In this document: positions 26,708 to 35,317 of the stretch, piece by piece
Layout: each line of letters opens with the position of its first letter
How positions within the stretch are numbered: the stretch's first letter is position 1
From: Nocardia sienata NBRC 100364
Lineage (GTDB): Bacteria; Actinomycetota; Actinomycetes; Mycobacteriales; Mycobacteriaceae
DNA length: 64,000 nucleotides
Reading direction: 5' to 3'
Assembly: GCF_001613205.1 (NCBI RefSeq)
Contig: NZ_BDBX01000004.1
Span: forward strand, 62,001 to 126,000
Position numbers and translations under genes: made by a program
The notes under the pieces: model-generated
What the model was told of the DNA's origin: nothing
Database searches by the model: none
Seen by the model: the letters and a program-made list of their open reading frames with translations, nothing else

Positions 26708-27769
26708 TCAGGGCCGGGTCGCGGTACCGGTGACCTGTCCGGGCGCTCCGCTGAGGTCGCCGGCGAACAACGCCGTGAGTTCGGCGAATTCGGCCGGGGT
26801 GGGCCGCCAGCGGGAGGCCGCGAGATTGTCGTCGAGCTGGTCCGGCTCGGTCACCCCGGCGATCACGCTGGATACCGGGTCGTGGGCGAGCAACCAGCCG
26901 AAGGCCAGCGCGGTCGGCGTGACCTCGCGGGCCCGGGCGAACTCGGCGTATCGCTCCAGCGCCTCCCACGGCGCGGCGTCGAGCAGATGTTTCTTGAGGT
27001 TGGTGATCTTGCGGCCGGCCGGTACGGCATCGCGCCGGTACTTTCCGGTGAGCAGTCCGTTCTGCAGCGGGAAGTACGGGAAGAAGCCCAGCCCGTAGGC
27101 GGCGAGCGCGGGGAGCAGTTCCTTGGCCGGCTCCCGCCACAGCAGGTTGTACTCGTTGGTCGCCGAGATGAACCGAGTGTGCCCGTTGATCCGGGCGAGG
27201 TGTTCGGCGTCGGCCACCTGCCAGCCGGCGAAATTCGACGTGCCGAGGTAGCGGACCTTTCCCTCACGGACCAGGTCGTCGAGCACCGACAGGGTCTCCT
27301 CGATGGGGGTGACCGGGTCGGGCGTGTGGATCTGGTAGAGGTCGATCCAGTCGGTCCGCAGCCGGCGCAGCGACGCCTCCACCGCGAGACGGATGTAGCG
27401 GCGCGAACCGCGCACTCCCCAGTCGGGGCCGTTGAGTCCCGCGAGCCCGATACCGAACTTCGTACCGATGACGACCCGGTCGCGCCGGTTGCCCAGCGCC
27501 GCGCCCAGCATGGTCTCGCTCTGCCCCGGCCGGTCGCCGTAGACATCGGCGACATCGAAATAGGTGATCCCGAGATCGAGTGCCCGCCCGACGATCCGGT
27601 CGACCGCCTCCTGTGTATCGGCGATCATCCCGGTCCGGCCGAAGGTACTGGCCCCGATCCCGACTTCCGACACCACCAGTCCCGAACGGCCGACGCTGCG
27701 GAAACCCTCCGGCAGCGCACTGCGCACCGGGGCGCCGGGCAGGGAGGTACTGGTGACGGCTGTGGTCAT
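26708..27769 (-). CDS. Aldo/keto reductase
   Basis: 353 residues from ATG 27769 (AAGAAG upstream); a GTG 9 codons earlier is possible. The AKR tetrad is visible: Asp and Tyr in FDVADVYGDRPG, Lys in VIGTKFG and His in DLYQIHTPD. The family reduces carbonyls with NADPH. As first gene of the monooxygenase/ABC operon it might reduce aldehydes released from sulfonates. FYWLLAHDP-type late motif (FGWLLAHDPVSSVIAGV) completes the barrel. Opposed by the IclR gene at 28055. Confidence 0.88.
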   Translation of the reverse strand: MTTAVTSTSLPGAPVRSALPEGFRSVGRSGLVVSEVGIGASTFGRTGMIADTQEAVDRIVGRALDLGITYFDVADVYGDRPGQSETMLGAALGNRRDRVVIGTKFGIGLAGLNGPDWGVRGSRRYIRLAVEASLRRLRTDWIDLYQIHTPDPVTPIEETLSVLDDLVREGKVRYLGTSNFAGWQVADAEHLARINGHTRFISATNEYNLLWREPAKELLPALAAYGLGFFPYFPLQNGLLTGKYRRDAVPAGRKITNLKKHLLDAAPWEALERYAEFARAREVTPTALAFGWLLAHDPVSSVIAGVTEPDQLDDNLAASRWRPTPAEFAELTALFAGDLSGAPGQVTGTATRP

Positions 27770-27885
27770 GGTCTTCTTTCCCACGATCCGGAGCACGGGG
27801 CCCGGCGGCCCGCGAACTGTCCCGGAACTGACTTTTCGAACACCGTCACGCTAAGAGCGCAGACAACTTCGAGCAACACATCTCG

Positions 27886-27900
27886 TTCCACAAAGCGGAA
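27886..27900. promoter_or_regulatory. IclR-type operator candidate TTCCACAAAGCGGAA
   Basis: A 15-bp near-palindrome with TTCC/GGAA ends lies in the 285-base divergent spacer between the aldo/keto reductase operon and the iclR gene. IclR-family sites are typically 13-15-bp palindromes of this kind, so this is a reasonable binding site for the adjacent regulator. Confidence 0.55.
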
Positions 27901-28054
27901 TAATTGACGGAGACAGAAATTCGTGATTATGCAGGTAGAAGCGCCAAGGATTCGATTTCACTCCCAGTCGCCCCCTGTCGACAGCGGCTAGTATTCCGGC
28001 TATCGGAATCTGGGCCCCTCCCATTCCAGGGCAGCCGGCCGGAAAGGACACCAC

Positions 28055-28822
28055 GTGGCGGTCAATCAGTCCGGGCTGCAGACGGTCTCGCGCGCACTCG
28101 CGGTACTGCGATGTTTCCAAGGAGATGTCGAGCTGGGCGTCACCGAGATAGCCCGGGCGCAGAACCTGCCGATGAGCACCACCCACCGGCTGCTGCAGGC
28201 GCTACTCGAATCCGGGTTCGTCGAACAGGACGAGCGGACGGGCCGCTATCGGCTCGGCGTCGCGCTGGCCGAGTACGGCCAGCTCTCCTATCGGCGCCAT
28301 CTGGTCTATCTCGCCGAACCCCATATCGAGCAACTCGCTGCCGAGACCGGCACCGCCGTCTCGCTGGCGACCCGGCACGGGGGCGACGCCGTCAACCTCG
28401 TGTTCACCCGCTGGCGTGAGGCCCACGGGCACAATCTTTCCGAGGTCCGCTTCCCGCTGCACGCCAGCGCGATCGGCAAGGCGCTGCTCGCCTGGTCGCC
28501 GGTGACACGGGAGGAACTCGAGGCGCTCCCCTACCATCACGGCACCGACCGCACACCCGCGGACGCAGAGTCGCTCACCGCCGAACTCGAGCTCGCCCGC
28601 AAAGCCGGATACACGATCAACGACGAGCAGACCGAATGGGGCTACCGCATCATCGGGGTCCCGGTTCTGGACCGAAACGGTCATGCGCGGTTCGCCCTCG
28701 GCATCCGGGGAACCACCCAGCTCATGATCCCCGAGCGGATCCCATTCCTCGCCGATCTCGGGCGCGTCACCGCCACCGCGATCGCCGCCACACTGTTCCG
28801 GGACACGGCGCACAACCATTGA
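28055..28822 (+). CDS. IclR family transcriptional regulator
   Basis: 255 residues from GTG with GGAAAGGAC upstream. The winged HTH is ALAVLRCFQGDVELGVTEIARAQNLPMSTTHRLLQALLESGFVEQD. The C-terminal effector domain has SEVRFPLHASAIGKALLAW and GYTINDEQTEWGYRIIGVPVLD, both typical. It faces the aldo/keto reductase-monooxygenase-ABC operon and is the likely regulator of that sulfur-scavenging-type operon. The effector is unknown. Confidence 0.9.
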   Translation: MAVNQSGLQTVSRALAVLRCFQGDVELGVTEIARAQNLPMSTTHRLLQALLESGFVEQDERTGRYRLGVALAEYGQLSYRRHLVYLAEPHIEQLAAETGTAVSLATRHGGDAVNLVFTRWREAHGHNLSEVRFPLHASAIGKALLAWSPVTREELEALPYHHGTDRTPADAESLTAELELARKAGYTINDEQTEWGYRIIGVPVLDRNGHARFALGIRGTTQLMIPERIPFLADLGRVTATAIAATLFRDTAHNH

Positions 28823-28870
28823 CCCGGCGCAGCCACCTGCGTCCGCTGCAGTCACCACGATGCGCCGGGT
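28822..28870. terminator. Inverted repeat between convergent iclR and tetR
   Basis: ACCCGGCGCA (28822-28831) pairs perfectly with TGCGCCGGGT (28861-28870) across a 29-base loop, starting at the iclR stop. The convergent position suggests a bidirectional terminator; the large loop lowers confidence. Confidence 0.45.
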
Positions 28871-28889
28871 TCCCGACCGCGGTGGATCC

Positions 28890-29501
28890 TCAGCCGACGA
28901 TCAGCGGCGCGATGTAGGAGTGCGCGAATGCGGTGAGTTGTTCCTCGGATCCGAGGTCCAGCGCGCTGACGGGTTGCAGGACCAGGGAGTGGACCACCCG
29001 GCTCGCGATCTCGACCCGTGTGGTGAGGTCGGGAACCTCGGGGAGTCCCCGCTGCCGCATCGCCTCGGCGAGGAGGGTGGTGGCCACACTCACGGCCATG
29101 GTGAAGAAGGCGCCCCCCTCGGTGGTCACCTGGGGCAGCAGCCGGCCGGGCTCGAGGGCCAGCACCCGCTTGATCATGCCGTGGGTTCGCCAGCGGGTGA
29201 TCACCGTGACGAAGATATCTGCGACGATGGCCTCGAGTCCTTCGTGGCGTGCGGGAATGCCCTCGAGTTCCGCGAGCAGTGTGCCCACCTCCCGCGCGCT
29301 CACCGCGCGGACGAGCTCGTCGCGGGAACCGATCCTCCGATAGATGGTGCCGCGATCGACCTCCGCCTGTCGCGCGACATCCCCGATGGTCGTCTTCTTC
29401 ACCCCGTACGTCTCGAACTGCGCACGCGCGGCGTCGAGTATGCGGGTTTCGATACCGTCGGCGGTGGACCGGTCTTGCGAGGTAGCGGCAGGGGCGGACA
29501 C
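28890..29501 (-). CDS. TetR/AcrR family regulator of the mymA-like operon
   Basis: 203 residues from GTG 29501. HTH: RILDAARAQFETYGVKKTTIGDVARQAEVDRGTIYRRIGSRDELV, a TetR domain with RGTIYRRIGSR as recognition segment. The helical C-terminal part begins near residue 85. It is divergent from the seven-gene operon starting at 29599, and the spacer is rich in TTGTTGC/GCAACAA repeats, so it most likely represses that operon and itself. A fatty or steroid-like inducer is a guess from the target genes. Confidence 0.88.
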   Translation of the reverse strand: MSAPAATSQDRSTADGIETRILDAARAQFETYGVKKTTIGDVARQAEVDRGTIYRRIGSRDELVRAVSAREVGTLLAELEGIPARHEGLEAIVADIFVTVITRWRTHGMIKRVLALEPGRLLPQVTTEGGAFFTMAVSVATTLLAEAMRQRGLPEVPDLTTRVEIASRVVHSLVLQPVSALDLGSEEQLTAFAHSYIAPLIVG

Positions 29502-29531
29502 AGGACCACGCTAGCAGCGATCAGTAATTCT

Positions 29532-29574
29532 GCAACAATCTCAAAGAATTTGTTGCGACAACATTGCAAGGCAA
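29532..29574. promoter_or_regulatory. Operator repeats upstream of the mymA-like operon
   Basis: GCAACAA (29532-29538) and TTGTTGC (29550-29556) form a perfect 7-bp inverted repeat with an 11-base spacer; TTGC-AAG-GCAA follows at 29564-29574. Another TTGC occurs at 29579-29582. The start codon at 29599 has no clear ribosome site, so the transcript may be leaderless or nearly so. Confidence 0.6.
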
Positions 29575-29598
29575 TCTGTTGCATTGTACGGTCGTCGT

Positions 29599-30480
29599 AT
29601 GGCTGACGACAGTGCCACCACGAGCACCTACCGGGAAGAAGCCCACGCGATCCATGCCCGCGATGTGAGCTTCGACTTCTCGACGGTCCCCATGCACTAC
29701 ATCCCCGGGGAAGTGCTGGCGACCCATGTGACCAATGTGATGCACCTGGTACTGCCGGAAGGAGAGCGGGCCATGGCCGCGTGCCTGGCCGAAGCGCTAC
29801 CCGCGATCGACGACGAACGCCTGCGCGAAGAGGTGATCGGGTTCATCGGCCAGGAGTCGATGCACGCCAGTAGCCACGAGGGCGCCCGCCAACACCTGCA
29901 GTCGATAGGGCTCGATGTCGACTCCTATGTCGAGAAGATCGCCTGGTTGGTCGACCGGGTACTGGGCGAGCACGGACTGAGCGGCCGCGCCGAAGAGGAA
30001 TGGCTCAAGGAACGCCTGGGGCTGTTCGCGGGAATGGAACATTTCACCGCGGTGATCGGCGAGTGGCTGCTCGAATCGAAGGTGCTCGAGGAACTCGGTA
30101 TGCATCCGACGATGCTCGATCTGGTGCGGTGGCACGGCGCGGAAGAGGTCGAGCATCGCAGCGTGGTCTTCGACGCCTATATGCACGTCGACGGCGGGTA
30201 CGCCCGGCGCGTACGCACCGGTCTGCTCGCCAGCGGACTGCTGCTGCCCCTGTTCGTGATCTCCACCGCCTACCTGTACCGCAAGGATCCGAGCCCGGCC
30301 AAGGGCCGGTTCTGGGGTCAGCAGTTCATCAGCGCCACGCTGCGCGGCGTGATTCCCAGTTTCACCACCTTCTTCACCGAGATGCCGCGCTACCTGCGGC
30401 CGAGTTTCCATCCCTCCCAGCTCGGGTCCATGGACAACGCCCTGCGCTATCTGGCGCACTCCCCCGCGGCGCGCTCATGA
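29599..30480 (+). CDS. Metal-dependent hydrolase (COG3687/PF10118)
   Basis: 293 residues. The helical family carries repeated Glu/His metal ligands, here in IGQESMHASSHEGARQH (about 85-100), FAGMEHFTAVIGEWLLE (about 143) and WHGAEEVEHRSVVFDAY (about 178), the pattern of a ferritin-like di-iron site. A hydrophobic segment LLASGLLLPLFVISTAYLY at about 213-231 suggests membrane contact. Although named hydrolase, an oxygenase-like role with the downstream ferredoxin reductase is plausible. Its stop overlaps the reductase start (ATGA). First gene of the operon. Confidence 0.85.
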   Translation: MADDSATTSTYREEAHAIHARDVSFDFSTVPMHYIPGEVLATHVTNVMHLVLPEGERAMAACLAEALPAIDDERLREEVIGFIGQESMHASSHEGARQHLQSIGLDVDSYVEKIAWLVDRVLGEHGLSGRAEEEWLKERLGLFAGMEHFTAVIGEWLLESKVLEELGMHPTMLDLVRWHGAEEVEHRSVVFDAYMHVDGGYARRVRTGLLASGLLLPLFVISTAYLYRKDPSPAKGRFWGQQFISATLRGVIPSFTTFFTEMPRYLRPSFHPSQLGSMDNALRYLAHSPAARS

Positions 30481-31505
30481 CCACCGCGCACCCCGCGCCC
30501 CCGGGTCTGCGGATGATCGGCCTGGCGGTGGACGTGTACAAAAAGGTGTTCACCAATCCCGCGCTCTCGCCGCCGAACCCGGTGCGCCGCAGCGGCTTCG
30601 ACCTCGACGTCGTCGTGGATGGGATCCGGGAGGAGGCGTTCGATGTGGCGTCGCTGACCCTGGCCCGGACAGACGGTGAGCAGTTGCCGTCGTGGCGGCC
30701 CGGCTCCCACATCGACGTCTTCCTGCCGTCGGGGCGGCAACGCCAGTACTCGTTGTGCGGCGACCCCGCCGACCGCGACCGCTACCGGATCGCGGTCCGC
30801 CGGATACCGGACGGCGGCGGTGGCTCGCTCGAGGTCCACGACCTGCGACCCGGTGACACCCTGCGGATCCGCGGACCGCGCAACGCCTTCACCTACGTCG
30901 ATTCCGCACCGTCCTACCTGTTCCTGGCCGCCGGTATCGGCATCACCCCCATCCTGCCGATGGCGCGGGCGGCCGGGGACCGCGGGCGACTGATCTATCT
31001 CGGCCGCTCCCGGGAGACCATGCCGTTCCTCGGTGAACTGCCCCCCGGCACCGATATCCGCCCCGACGACGAGGCCGGCCCACCCGATATCCCGGCACTC
31101 CTGGCGACTGCCCGGCCCGGCGCGGCGGTGTACGTCTGCGGACCGCCGCCGGTCCTCGAGGCCGCCCAGCGTTCCCTGTTCGCGCTTAACCCGAGCGGAT
31201 CGCTGCACACCGAACGGTTCTCGGCGCCGCCGGTGCGCGACGGACGCGAATTCGACCTCACCCTTGCCAGATCCGGGCGTCAGGTCCGGGTCGGCGCCAC
31301 CGAAACGACCCTCGACGCCATCCGCCGGGTCGAGCCCGGTGTCGTCTACTCCTGCCGCCAGGGTTTCTGCGGCACCTGCAAGATCGGCGTCGCGGCCGGT
31401 TCGGTCGACCACCGCGACCACCTGCTGAGCGACAGCGAACGCGCCGGCCACATGCTCACCTGTGTCTCCCGGTCGGCCGGCGGACCGCTGGTACTCGATC
31501 TCTGA
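30477..31505 (+). CDS. Ferredoxin-type oxidoreductase (phthalate dioxygenase reductase/VanB family)
   Basis: 342 residues. Order: FMN/FAD-binding barrel (RPGSHIDVFLPSGRQRQYSLCG, about 75-97), NAD-binding domain (LFLAAGIGITPILPMARAAG, about 147), then a C-terminal plant-type 2Fe-2S domain with YSCRQGFCGTCKIGV and a fourth Cys in HMLTCVSRS. It passes electrons from NAD(P)H to an oxygenase. The most likely partner is the ferritin-like protein translated just before it. Start ATG 30477 overlaps that gene's stop. Confidence 0.9.
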   Translation: MTTAHPAPPGLRMIGLAVDVYKKVFTNPALSPPNPVRRSGFDLDVVVDGIREEAFDVASLTLARTDGEQLPSWRPGSHIDVFLPSGRQRQYSLCGDPADRDRYRIAVRRIPDGGGGSLEVHDLRPGDTLRIRGPRNAFTYVDSAPSYLFLAAGIGITPILPMARAAGDRGRLIYLGRSRETMPFLGELPPGTDIRPDDEAGPPDIPALLATARPGAAVYVCGPPPVLEAAQRSLFALNPSGSLHTERFSAPPVRDGREFDLTLARSGRQVRVGATETTLDAIRRVEPGVVYSCRQGFCGTCKIGVAAGSVDHRDHLLSDSERAGHMLTCVSRSAGGPLVLDL

Positions 31506-31526
31506 TCCCGAAAGGCCCTCAGCCTC

Positions 31527-32033
31527 ATGAGCCCACGATTCGCGCTGTCCCCCTCCGACGACGCCTTCCTGGACACCGCCCCGCACCGCTACACCCATAT
31601 CGTCGACATCCCGGCCCCGGCGCAGCAGGTGTGGGACACGCTGGTCGCCGACGACGCGCTGGTGTCGTGGTCGCCGGTCGTCACGGCGGCGAGGTGGACC
31701 TCACCACGTCCGTTCGGTGTCGGCACCACCCGCGATGTCACCCTCGGTGGCCTGATCCGGCTGGCGGAACGTTTCTACCGCTGGGACGAGGGTTCCCGGA
31801 TGACGTTCACCGTGGACGCCGCCTCGGTGCCCGGGCTGAACCGCTTCGCCGAGGACATCACCTTGCTCCCGCTGGCCACCGGTACCCGGCTCGTCTGGAC
31901 CTTCGCCCTCGAGGGCAGCGCGGTACTGCGCCCGCTGCTGGCCGCGGCGAGCCCGGTGAACCGTTTTGTCACCAAGACCATCGCCGCCGGCACCGGCCGC
32001 CGGGTCCGTATCGAGACAGTGGGGGCGCGATGA
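31527..32033 (+). CDS. SRPBCC (START/Bet v1-like) family protein
   Basis: 168 residues from ATG with CGAAAGG upstream. HIVDIPAPAQQVWDTLVADDALVSWSPVV is the standard SRPBCC opening; the fold has a hydrophobic cavity and often carries or modifies lipids and polyketides. The C-terminal RFVTKTIAAGTGRRVRIE forms the long helix. It overlaps the next gene by ATGA and belongs to the mymA-like operon; a lipid-carrier role is an inference. Confidence 0.85.
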   Translation: MSPRFALSPSDDAFLDTAPHRYTHIVDIPAPAQQVWDTLVADDALVSWSPVVTAARWTSPRPFGVGTTRDVTLGGLIRLAERFYRWDEGSRMTFTVDAASVPGLNRFAEDITLLPLATGTRLVWTFALEGSAVLRPLLAAASPVNRFVTKTIAAGTGRRVRIETVGAR

Positions 32034-33496
32034 ACGACCGCACACCGGAACACCACAGCATCGTCGTACTCGGCGCCGGATTCGGCGGGATCGGGCTGGC
32101 GATCAAATTGCGCGAGGCCGGTTTCGACGATCTGGTACTGATCGAACGCGCCGACGATCTCGGCGGCACCTGGCAGGCCAACACCTATCCCGGCTGCGCC
32201 TGCGATGTCCCGTCCCAGCTCTACAGCTACTCGTTCGCGCCGAACCCGGACTGGTCACGCACCTACGGTAAACAGCGCGAAATCCTGGAGTACCTGCGCC
32301 GGGTCGCCATCGACCACGATGTGGTGCGGCATATCCGGCTGGGCACCGAACTGACCGAGGCCCGCTGGGACGAAGGCGCCCAGCTGTGGCGGATCCAGAC
32401 CTCGCGCGGTCCGCTCACGGCCGATTTCTTCATCTCGGCCGCCGGTGTCTTCGCCGAAGCCAAATACCCCGAACTCCCTGGTATCGACACCTTCGAGGGC
32501 ACCGCGTTCCATTCGCTGCACTGGGACCACGAGCACGACCTCACCGGTAAGCGGGTGGCGGTCATCGGCACCGGCGCCTCCGCGGTGCAATTCATACCCG
32601 AGATCGCGCCGCGGGTGGCCGCGCTGACGGTGTTCCAGCGGTCCGCGCCGTGGATCGTGCCGCGAATGGATCGCCCGACGTCGAATGTCGAGCGCACCCT
32701 GCTGCGCCGTCTCCCGCTCGCGCAGAAGGCGATCCGCGGTACCTGGTACACCCTGATCGAAGGGTTCGGCCTGGTGGGTTTCGTCGACAATCGCTTCCGT
32801 CATCCGTACGAGATGCTCGGCCGGCTCCAGTTGCTGCGCCAGATCCGCGATCCCGAGCTGCGCCGCAAGGCCACCCCCGATTACGTCATCGGCTGTAAAC
32901 GCGCGATCTTCTCCGACGCCTACCTGCCGGCGCTGGACCGGGCGAACGTCGAAGTGGTCACCGACGGTATCGCCGAGGTGCGCCCGCACTCCATCCTGAC
33001 CCGCGCGGGTGTGGAGATCCCGGTCGACACCCTCATCTACGGCACCGGGTTCACTCCCATCCCGACCGCTTTCGAGCGGATCGTCGGCCGCGACGATGTC
33101 TCGATCGCCGACCTGTACCACAAGCGGCCGCAGACCTATCTGGGTGCGGCGATGGCCGGCTTTCCGAATTTCTTCTGCACGCTCGGCCCCTTCGGCGCCG
33201 CCGGTAACCAATCCGCCATCTTCATGCTCGAATCGCAGATCGCCTACATCGTCGACGCGCTGCAGACCCTGCGCGCCCGCGGCGCCCGCCGGGTGGAGGT
33301 GCGACAGGAAACCCAGGATGCCTTCGTCGAGGAGATGGCCCGGCGCAGCGCCGACACGGTCTGGCTGACCGGCGGCTGCCAGAGCTACTACACCACTCCC
33401 GACGGCGGCAATGCGGGTCTCTACCCGAACTGGAGTTTCGAATACCGGTGGCGCACCAAACAGTTCGACGTCGAATCCTATGAGGTGACCCGGTGA
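32030..33496 (+). CDS. Flavin-containing monooxygenase (MymA-like)
   Basis: 488 residues. FAD site IVVLGAGFGGIGLAIKL (about 10-26), ERADDLGGTWQANTYPG, BVMO/FMO fingerprint FEGTAFHSLHWDHE (about 153-166) and NADPH site VAVIGTGASAVQF (about 180). Late conserved LIYGTGF. In mycobacteria MymA (Rv3083) heads an acid-induced operon that modifies envelope fatty acids; here the FMO is followed by SDR, LipR-like and FadD genes in the same relative order. Overlaps both neighbours by 4 bases. Confidence 0.9.
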   Translation: MNDRTPEHHSIVVLGAGFGGIGLAIKLREAGFDDLVLIERADDLGGTWQANTYPGCACDVPSQLYSYSFAPNPDWSRTYGKQREILEYLRRVAIDHDVVRHIRLGTELTEARWDEGAQLWRIQTSRGPLTADFFISAAGVFAEAKYPELPGIDTFEGTAFHSLHWDHEHDLTGKRVAVIGTGASAVQFIPEIAPRVAALTVFQRSAPWIVPRMDRPTSNVERTLLRRLPLAQKAIRGTWYTLIEGFGLVGFVDNRFRHPYEMLGRLQLLRQIRDPELRRKATPDYVIGCKRAIFSDAYLPALDRANVEVVTDGIAEVRPHSILTRAGVEIPVDTLIYGTGFTPIPTAFERIVGRDDVSIADLYHKRPQTYLGAAMAGFPNFFCTLGPFGAAGNQSAIFMLESQIAYIVDALQTLRARGARRVEVRQETQDAFVEEMARRSADTVWLTGGCQSYYTTPDGGNAGLYPNWSFEYRWRTKQFDVESYEVTR

Positions 33497-34371
33497 AACC
33501 CATGCTCCCCGACCCGCTGGGCTGGCTTTCGCGCTCCACGACCTTCGACGTGAAAGGTAAAACGGTGCTGGTCACCGGTGCGGGCCAGGGCATCGGGCTC
33601 GAACTGGTCACCCTCCTGCACCGGCGCGGCGCGGTGGTGGTCGTGGTCGATATCGACGAGGCGGCCGCCGAGCGTACGGCGCGCGACCTGGGTTCGCGCG
33701 CCTACGGTTTCCCCGGGGATGTCGCCGACCGCAGCCGGATGGAAGAGGTGATCACCGAGGTCGCCGAGCGGTTCGGTGGTCTCGATGTGGTAGTGGCCAA
33801 TGCCGGGGTCACCCCGGTACCCGCGACCATCCGGAGCATGGATCCGGCCGATTTCGATCGGGTCATGAGCATCAACCTGACCGGGGTGTTCAACACCGTG
33901 CACCCGGCACTCGACCATATCGTGCGGTCCCGGGGTCACGTGGTCGTCGTCTCTTCCTGTGCGGCTTTCGCACCGGGTATGGGCGGCTCGCCCTATATGG
34001 TCAGCAAGGCCGCGGTGGAACAGCTCGGCCGGGCACTGCGGGTGGAGCTCGGCGCCTCCGGCGCCACCGCCGGCATCGCCTACTTCGGGGTCGTGGAGAC
34101 CGCGATGACCCATGACATGCTCGACGCCGACGATCTCGGCCGCCGGATCAACGATCTGCTGCCGTGGCCGCTGAATGTGCGGATCACCGCCGAAGAGGCC
34201 GCCCGGACCATCGCCGACGGTATCGCGCGCCGCGCCGCGCGCACCATCGCGCCCAGCGGCTGGCAGCCCTACGCATTGCTGCGCGGAGCGATCAACACCG
34301 TGCTCGACCGGCGGCTCGCCGCCGATTCCACAGTGCACGAACTGGTCCGCGCGATCGAGCGGCGCCGATGA
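33493..34371 (+). CDS. Short-chain dehydrogenase/reductase (SadH-like)
   Basis: 292 residues from GTG in a GTGA overlap with the FMO gene. Cofactor loop LVTGAGQGIGLEL (about 26-38), VVVDIDEAAAE suggests NAD(H) use because of the Asp after strand 2, ANAGVTP (about 100), SSCAAFAPG and catalytic SPYMVSKAAVE. The C-terminal 60 residues are longer than in minimal SDRs, as in SadH. Placement after a MymA-like FMO matches Rv3085. Confidence 0.88.
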   Translation: MKPMLPDPLGWLSRSTTFDVKGKTVLVTGAGQGIGLELVTLLHRRGAVVVVVDIDEAAAERTARDLGSRAYGFPGDVADRSRMEEVITEVAERFGGLDVVVANAGVTPVPATIRSMDPADFDRVMSINLTGVFNTVHPALDHIVRSRGHVVVVSSCAAFAPGMGGSPYMVSKAAVEQLGRALRVELGASGATAGIAYFGVVETAMTHDMLDADDLGRRINDLLPWPLNVRITAEEAARTIADGIARRAARTIAPSGWQPYALLRGAINTVLDRRLAADSTVHELVRAIERRR

Positions 34372-35300
34372 GCGAACCGGCGCGCGGATCGCTGCGGGCC
34401 CGGTACGTCCGGCAACTGTCCGCGCTCACCGCGCGCCGCCTGGCGCAGTTCACACCGGTGAACGCCTACACCCTGCCCGCCGCCCGGGCCCTGATCGACC
34501 AGACCCTGCGCGCGGCCGCACCCACGCTGCGCGGCACCGCGGTCGATCGGGTGCGGCACGGCACGATCGCCGGCGAATGGGTCCGTGGTCCGCGGGCGGT
34601 CCGGACCGATGCCGTGATCCTCTACGTCCACGGCGGCGGATTCGTGGCCGGATCCGCCGCCGGGTATCGCGGGGTGGCGGCGCGGCTGTCCACCGCGACC
34701 CGGTTTCCGGTGTTCACCCTCGATTACCGGCTCGCGCCCGAACATCCGTATCCGGCGGCGCCCGAAGACGTCGCCGCCGCCTTCCGGTGGCTGGTGTCGC
34801 GGGGGCACCGTCCCGGCCGGATCGTGGTCGCGGGCGATTCGGCCGGCGGCTTCCTCGCCGCCGATTTCGCCATCTCCCACGCGCGCGAGGGGTCCGCCCC
34901 GCCCGCGGGCCTGGTTCTCTTCTCGCCGATGACGGATCTGAGTCTCGCGCTCGCGGCCGGATTCGCGGGGGCGGCGGCCGAGGGGCTGTTGTCTCCGGAG
35001 CTGTCGCGACGTGCGGTCGCGCATTTCACTCCGGCTCCCTACGATCTGCGCCCCGTGCGCGGAATGCCGCTGCCTCCGGCGCTGATCCACACCAGCGATT
35101 CCGAATTCTTCGGCGGCGACGGCGTCAGCCTCGCCGAACGTTGGACCGACGCCGGCGCCGGCTGCGAACTGCAGGTATGGCGCGACCAGATGCACGCCTT
35201 CCAGGTGCTGCCCGCCCTCGTCCCCGAATCGCGCCTCGCCTATCGGGCGGCGGCCCGCTTCGTCTCCTCGGTCCTCGACACCACCGCCGCCGCGGTCTGA
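34368..35300 (+). CDS. Alpha/beta hydrolase, hormone-sensitive-lipase family (LipR-like)
   Basis: 310 residues in an ATGA overlap with the SDR gene. Oxyanion motif YVHGGGFVAGS (about 88-98), YRLAPEHPYPAAPEDV, nucleophile VVAGDSAGGFLAADF (Ser about 158) and late catalytic Asp/His region HTSDSEFF and QMHAFQVLPAL. This is the HSL (type IV) esterase branch, cytoplasmic. In the mymA operon the counterpart is LipR (Rv3084). It may cleave the ester made by the Baeyer-Villiger-type neighbour, which is an inference. Confidence 0.88.
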   Translation: MSEPARGSLRARYVRQLSALTARRLAQFTPVNAYTLPAARALIDQTLRAAAPTLRGTAVDRVRHGTIAGEWVRGPRAVRTDAVILYVHGGGFVAGSAAGYRGVAARLSTATRFPVFTLDYRLAPEHPYPAAPEDVAAAFRWLVSRGHRPGRIVVAGDSAGGFLAADFAISHAREGSAPPAGLVLFSPMTDLSLALAAGFAGAAAEGLLSPELSRRAVAHFTPAPYDLRPVRGMPLPPALIHTSDSEFFGGDGVSLAERWTDAGAGCELQVWRDQMHAFQVLPALVPESRLAYRAAARFVSSVLDTTAAAV

Positions 35301-35317
35301 TCCGGAAAGGCCCAGCT

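Noticed and set aside
26676..27140. Upstream extension of the second LLM monooxygenase
   Set aside because: It lies over aldo/keto reductase codons in another frame; homologues start at HLGYMYW shortly after ATG 26675.
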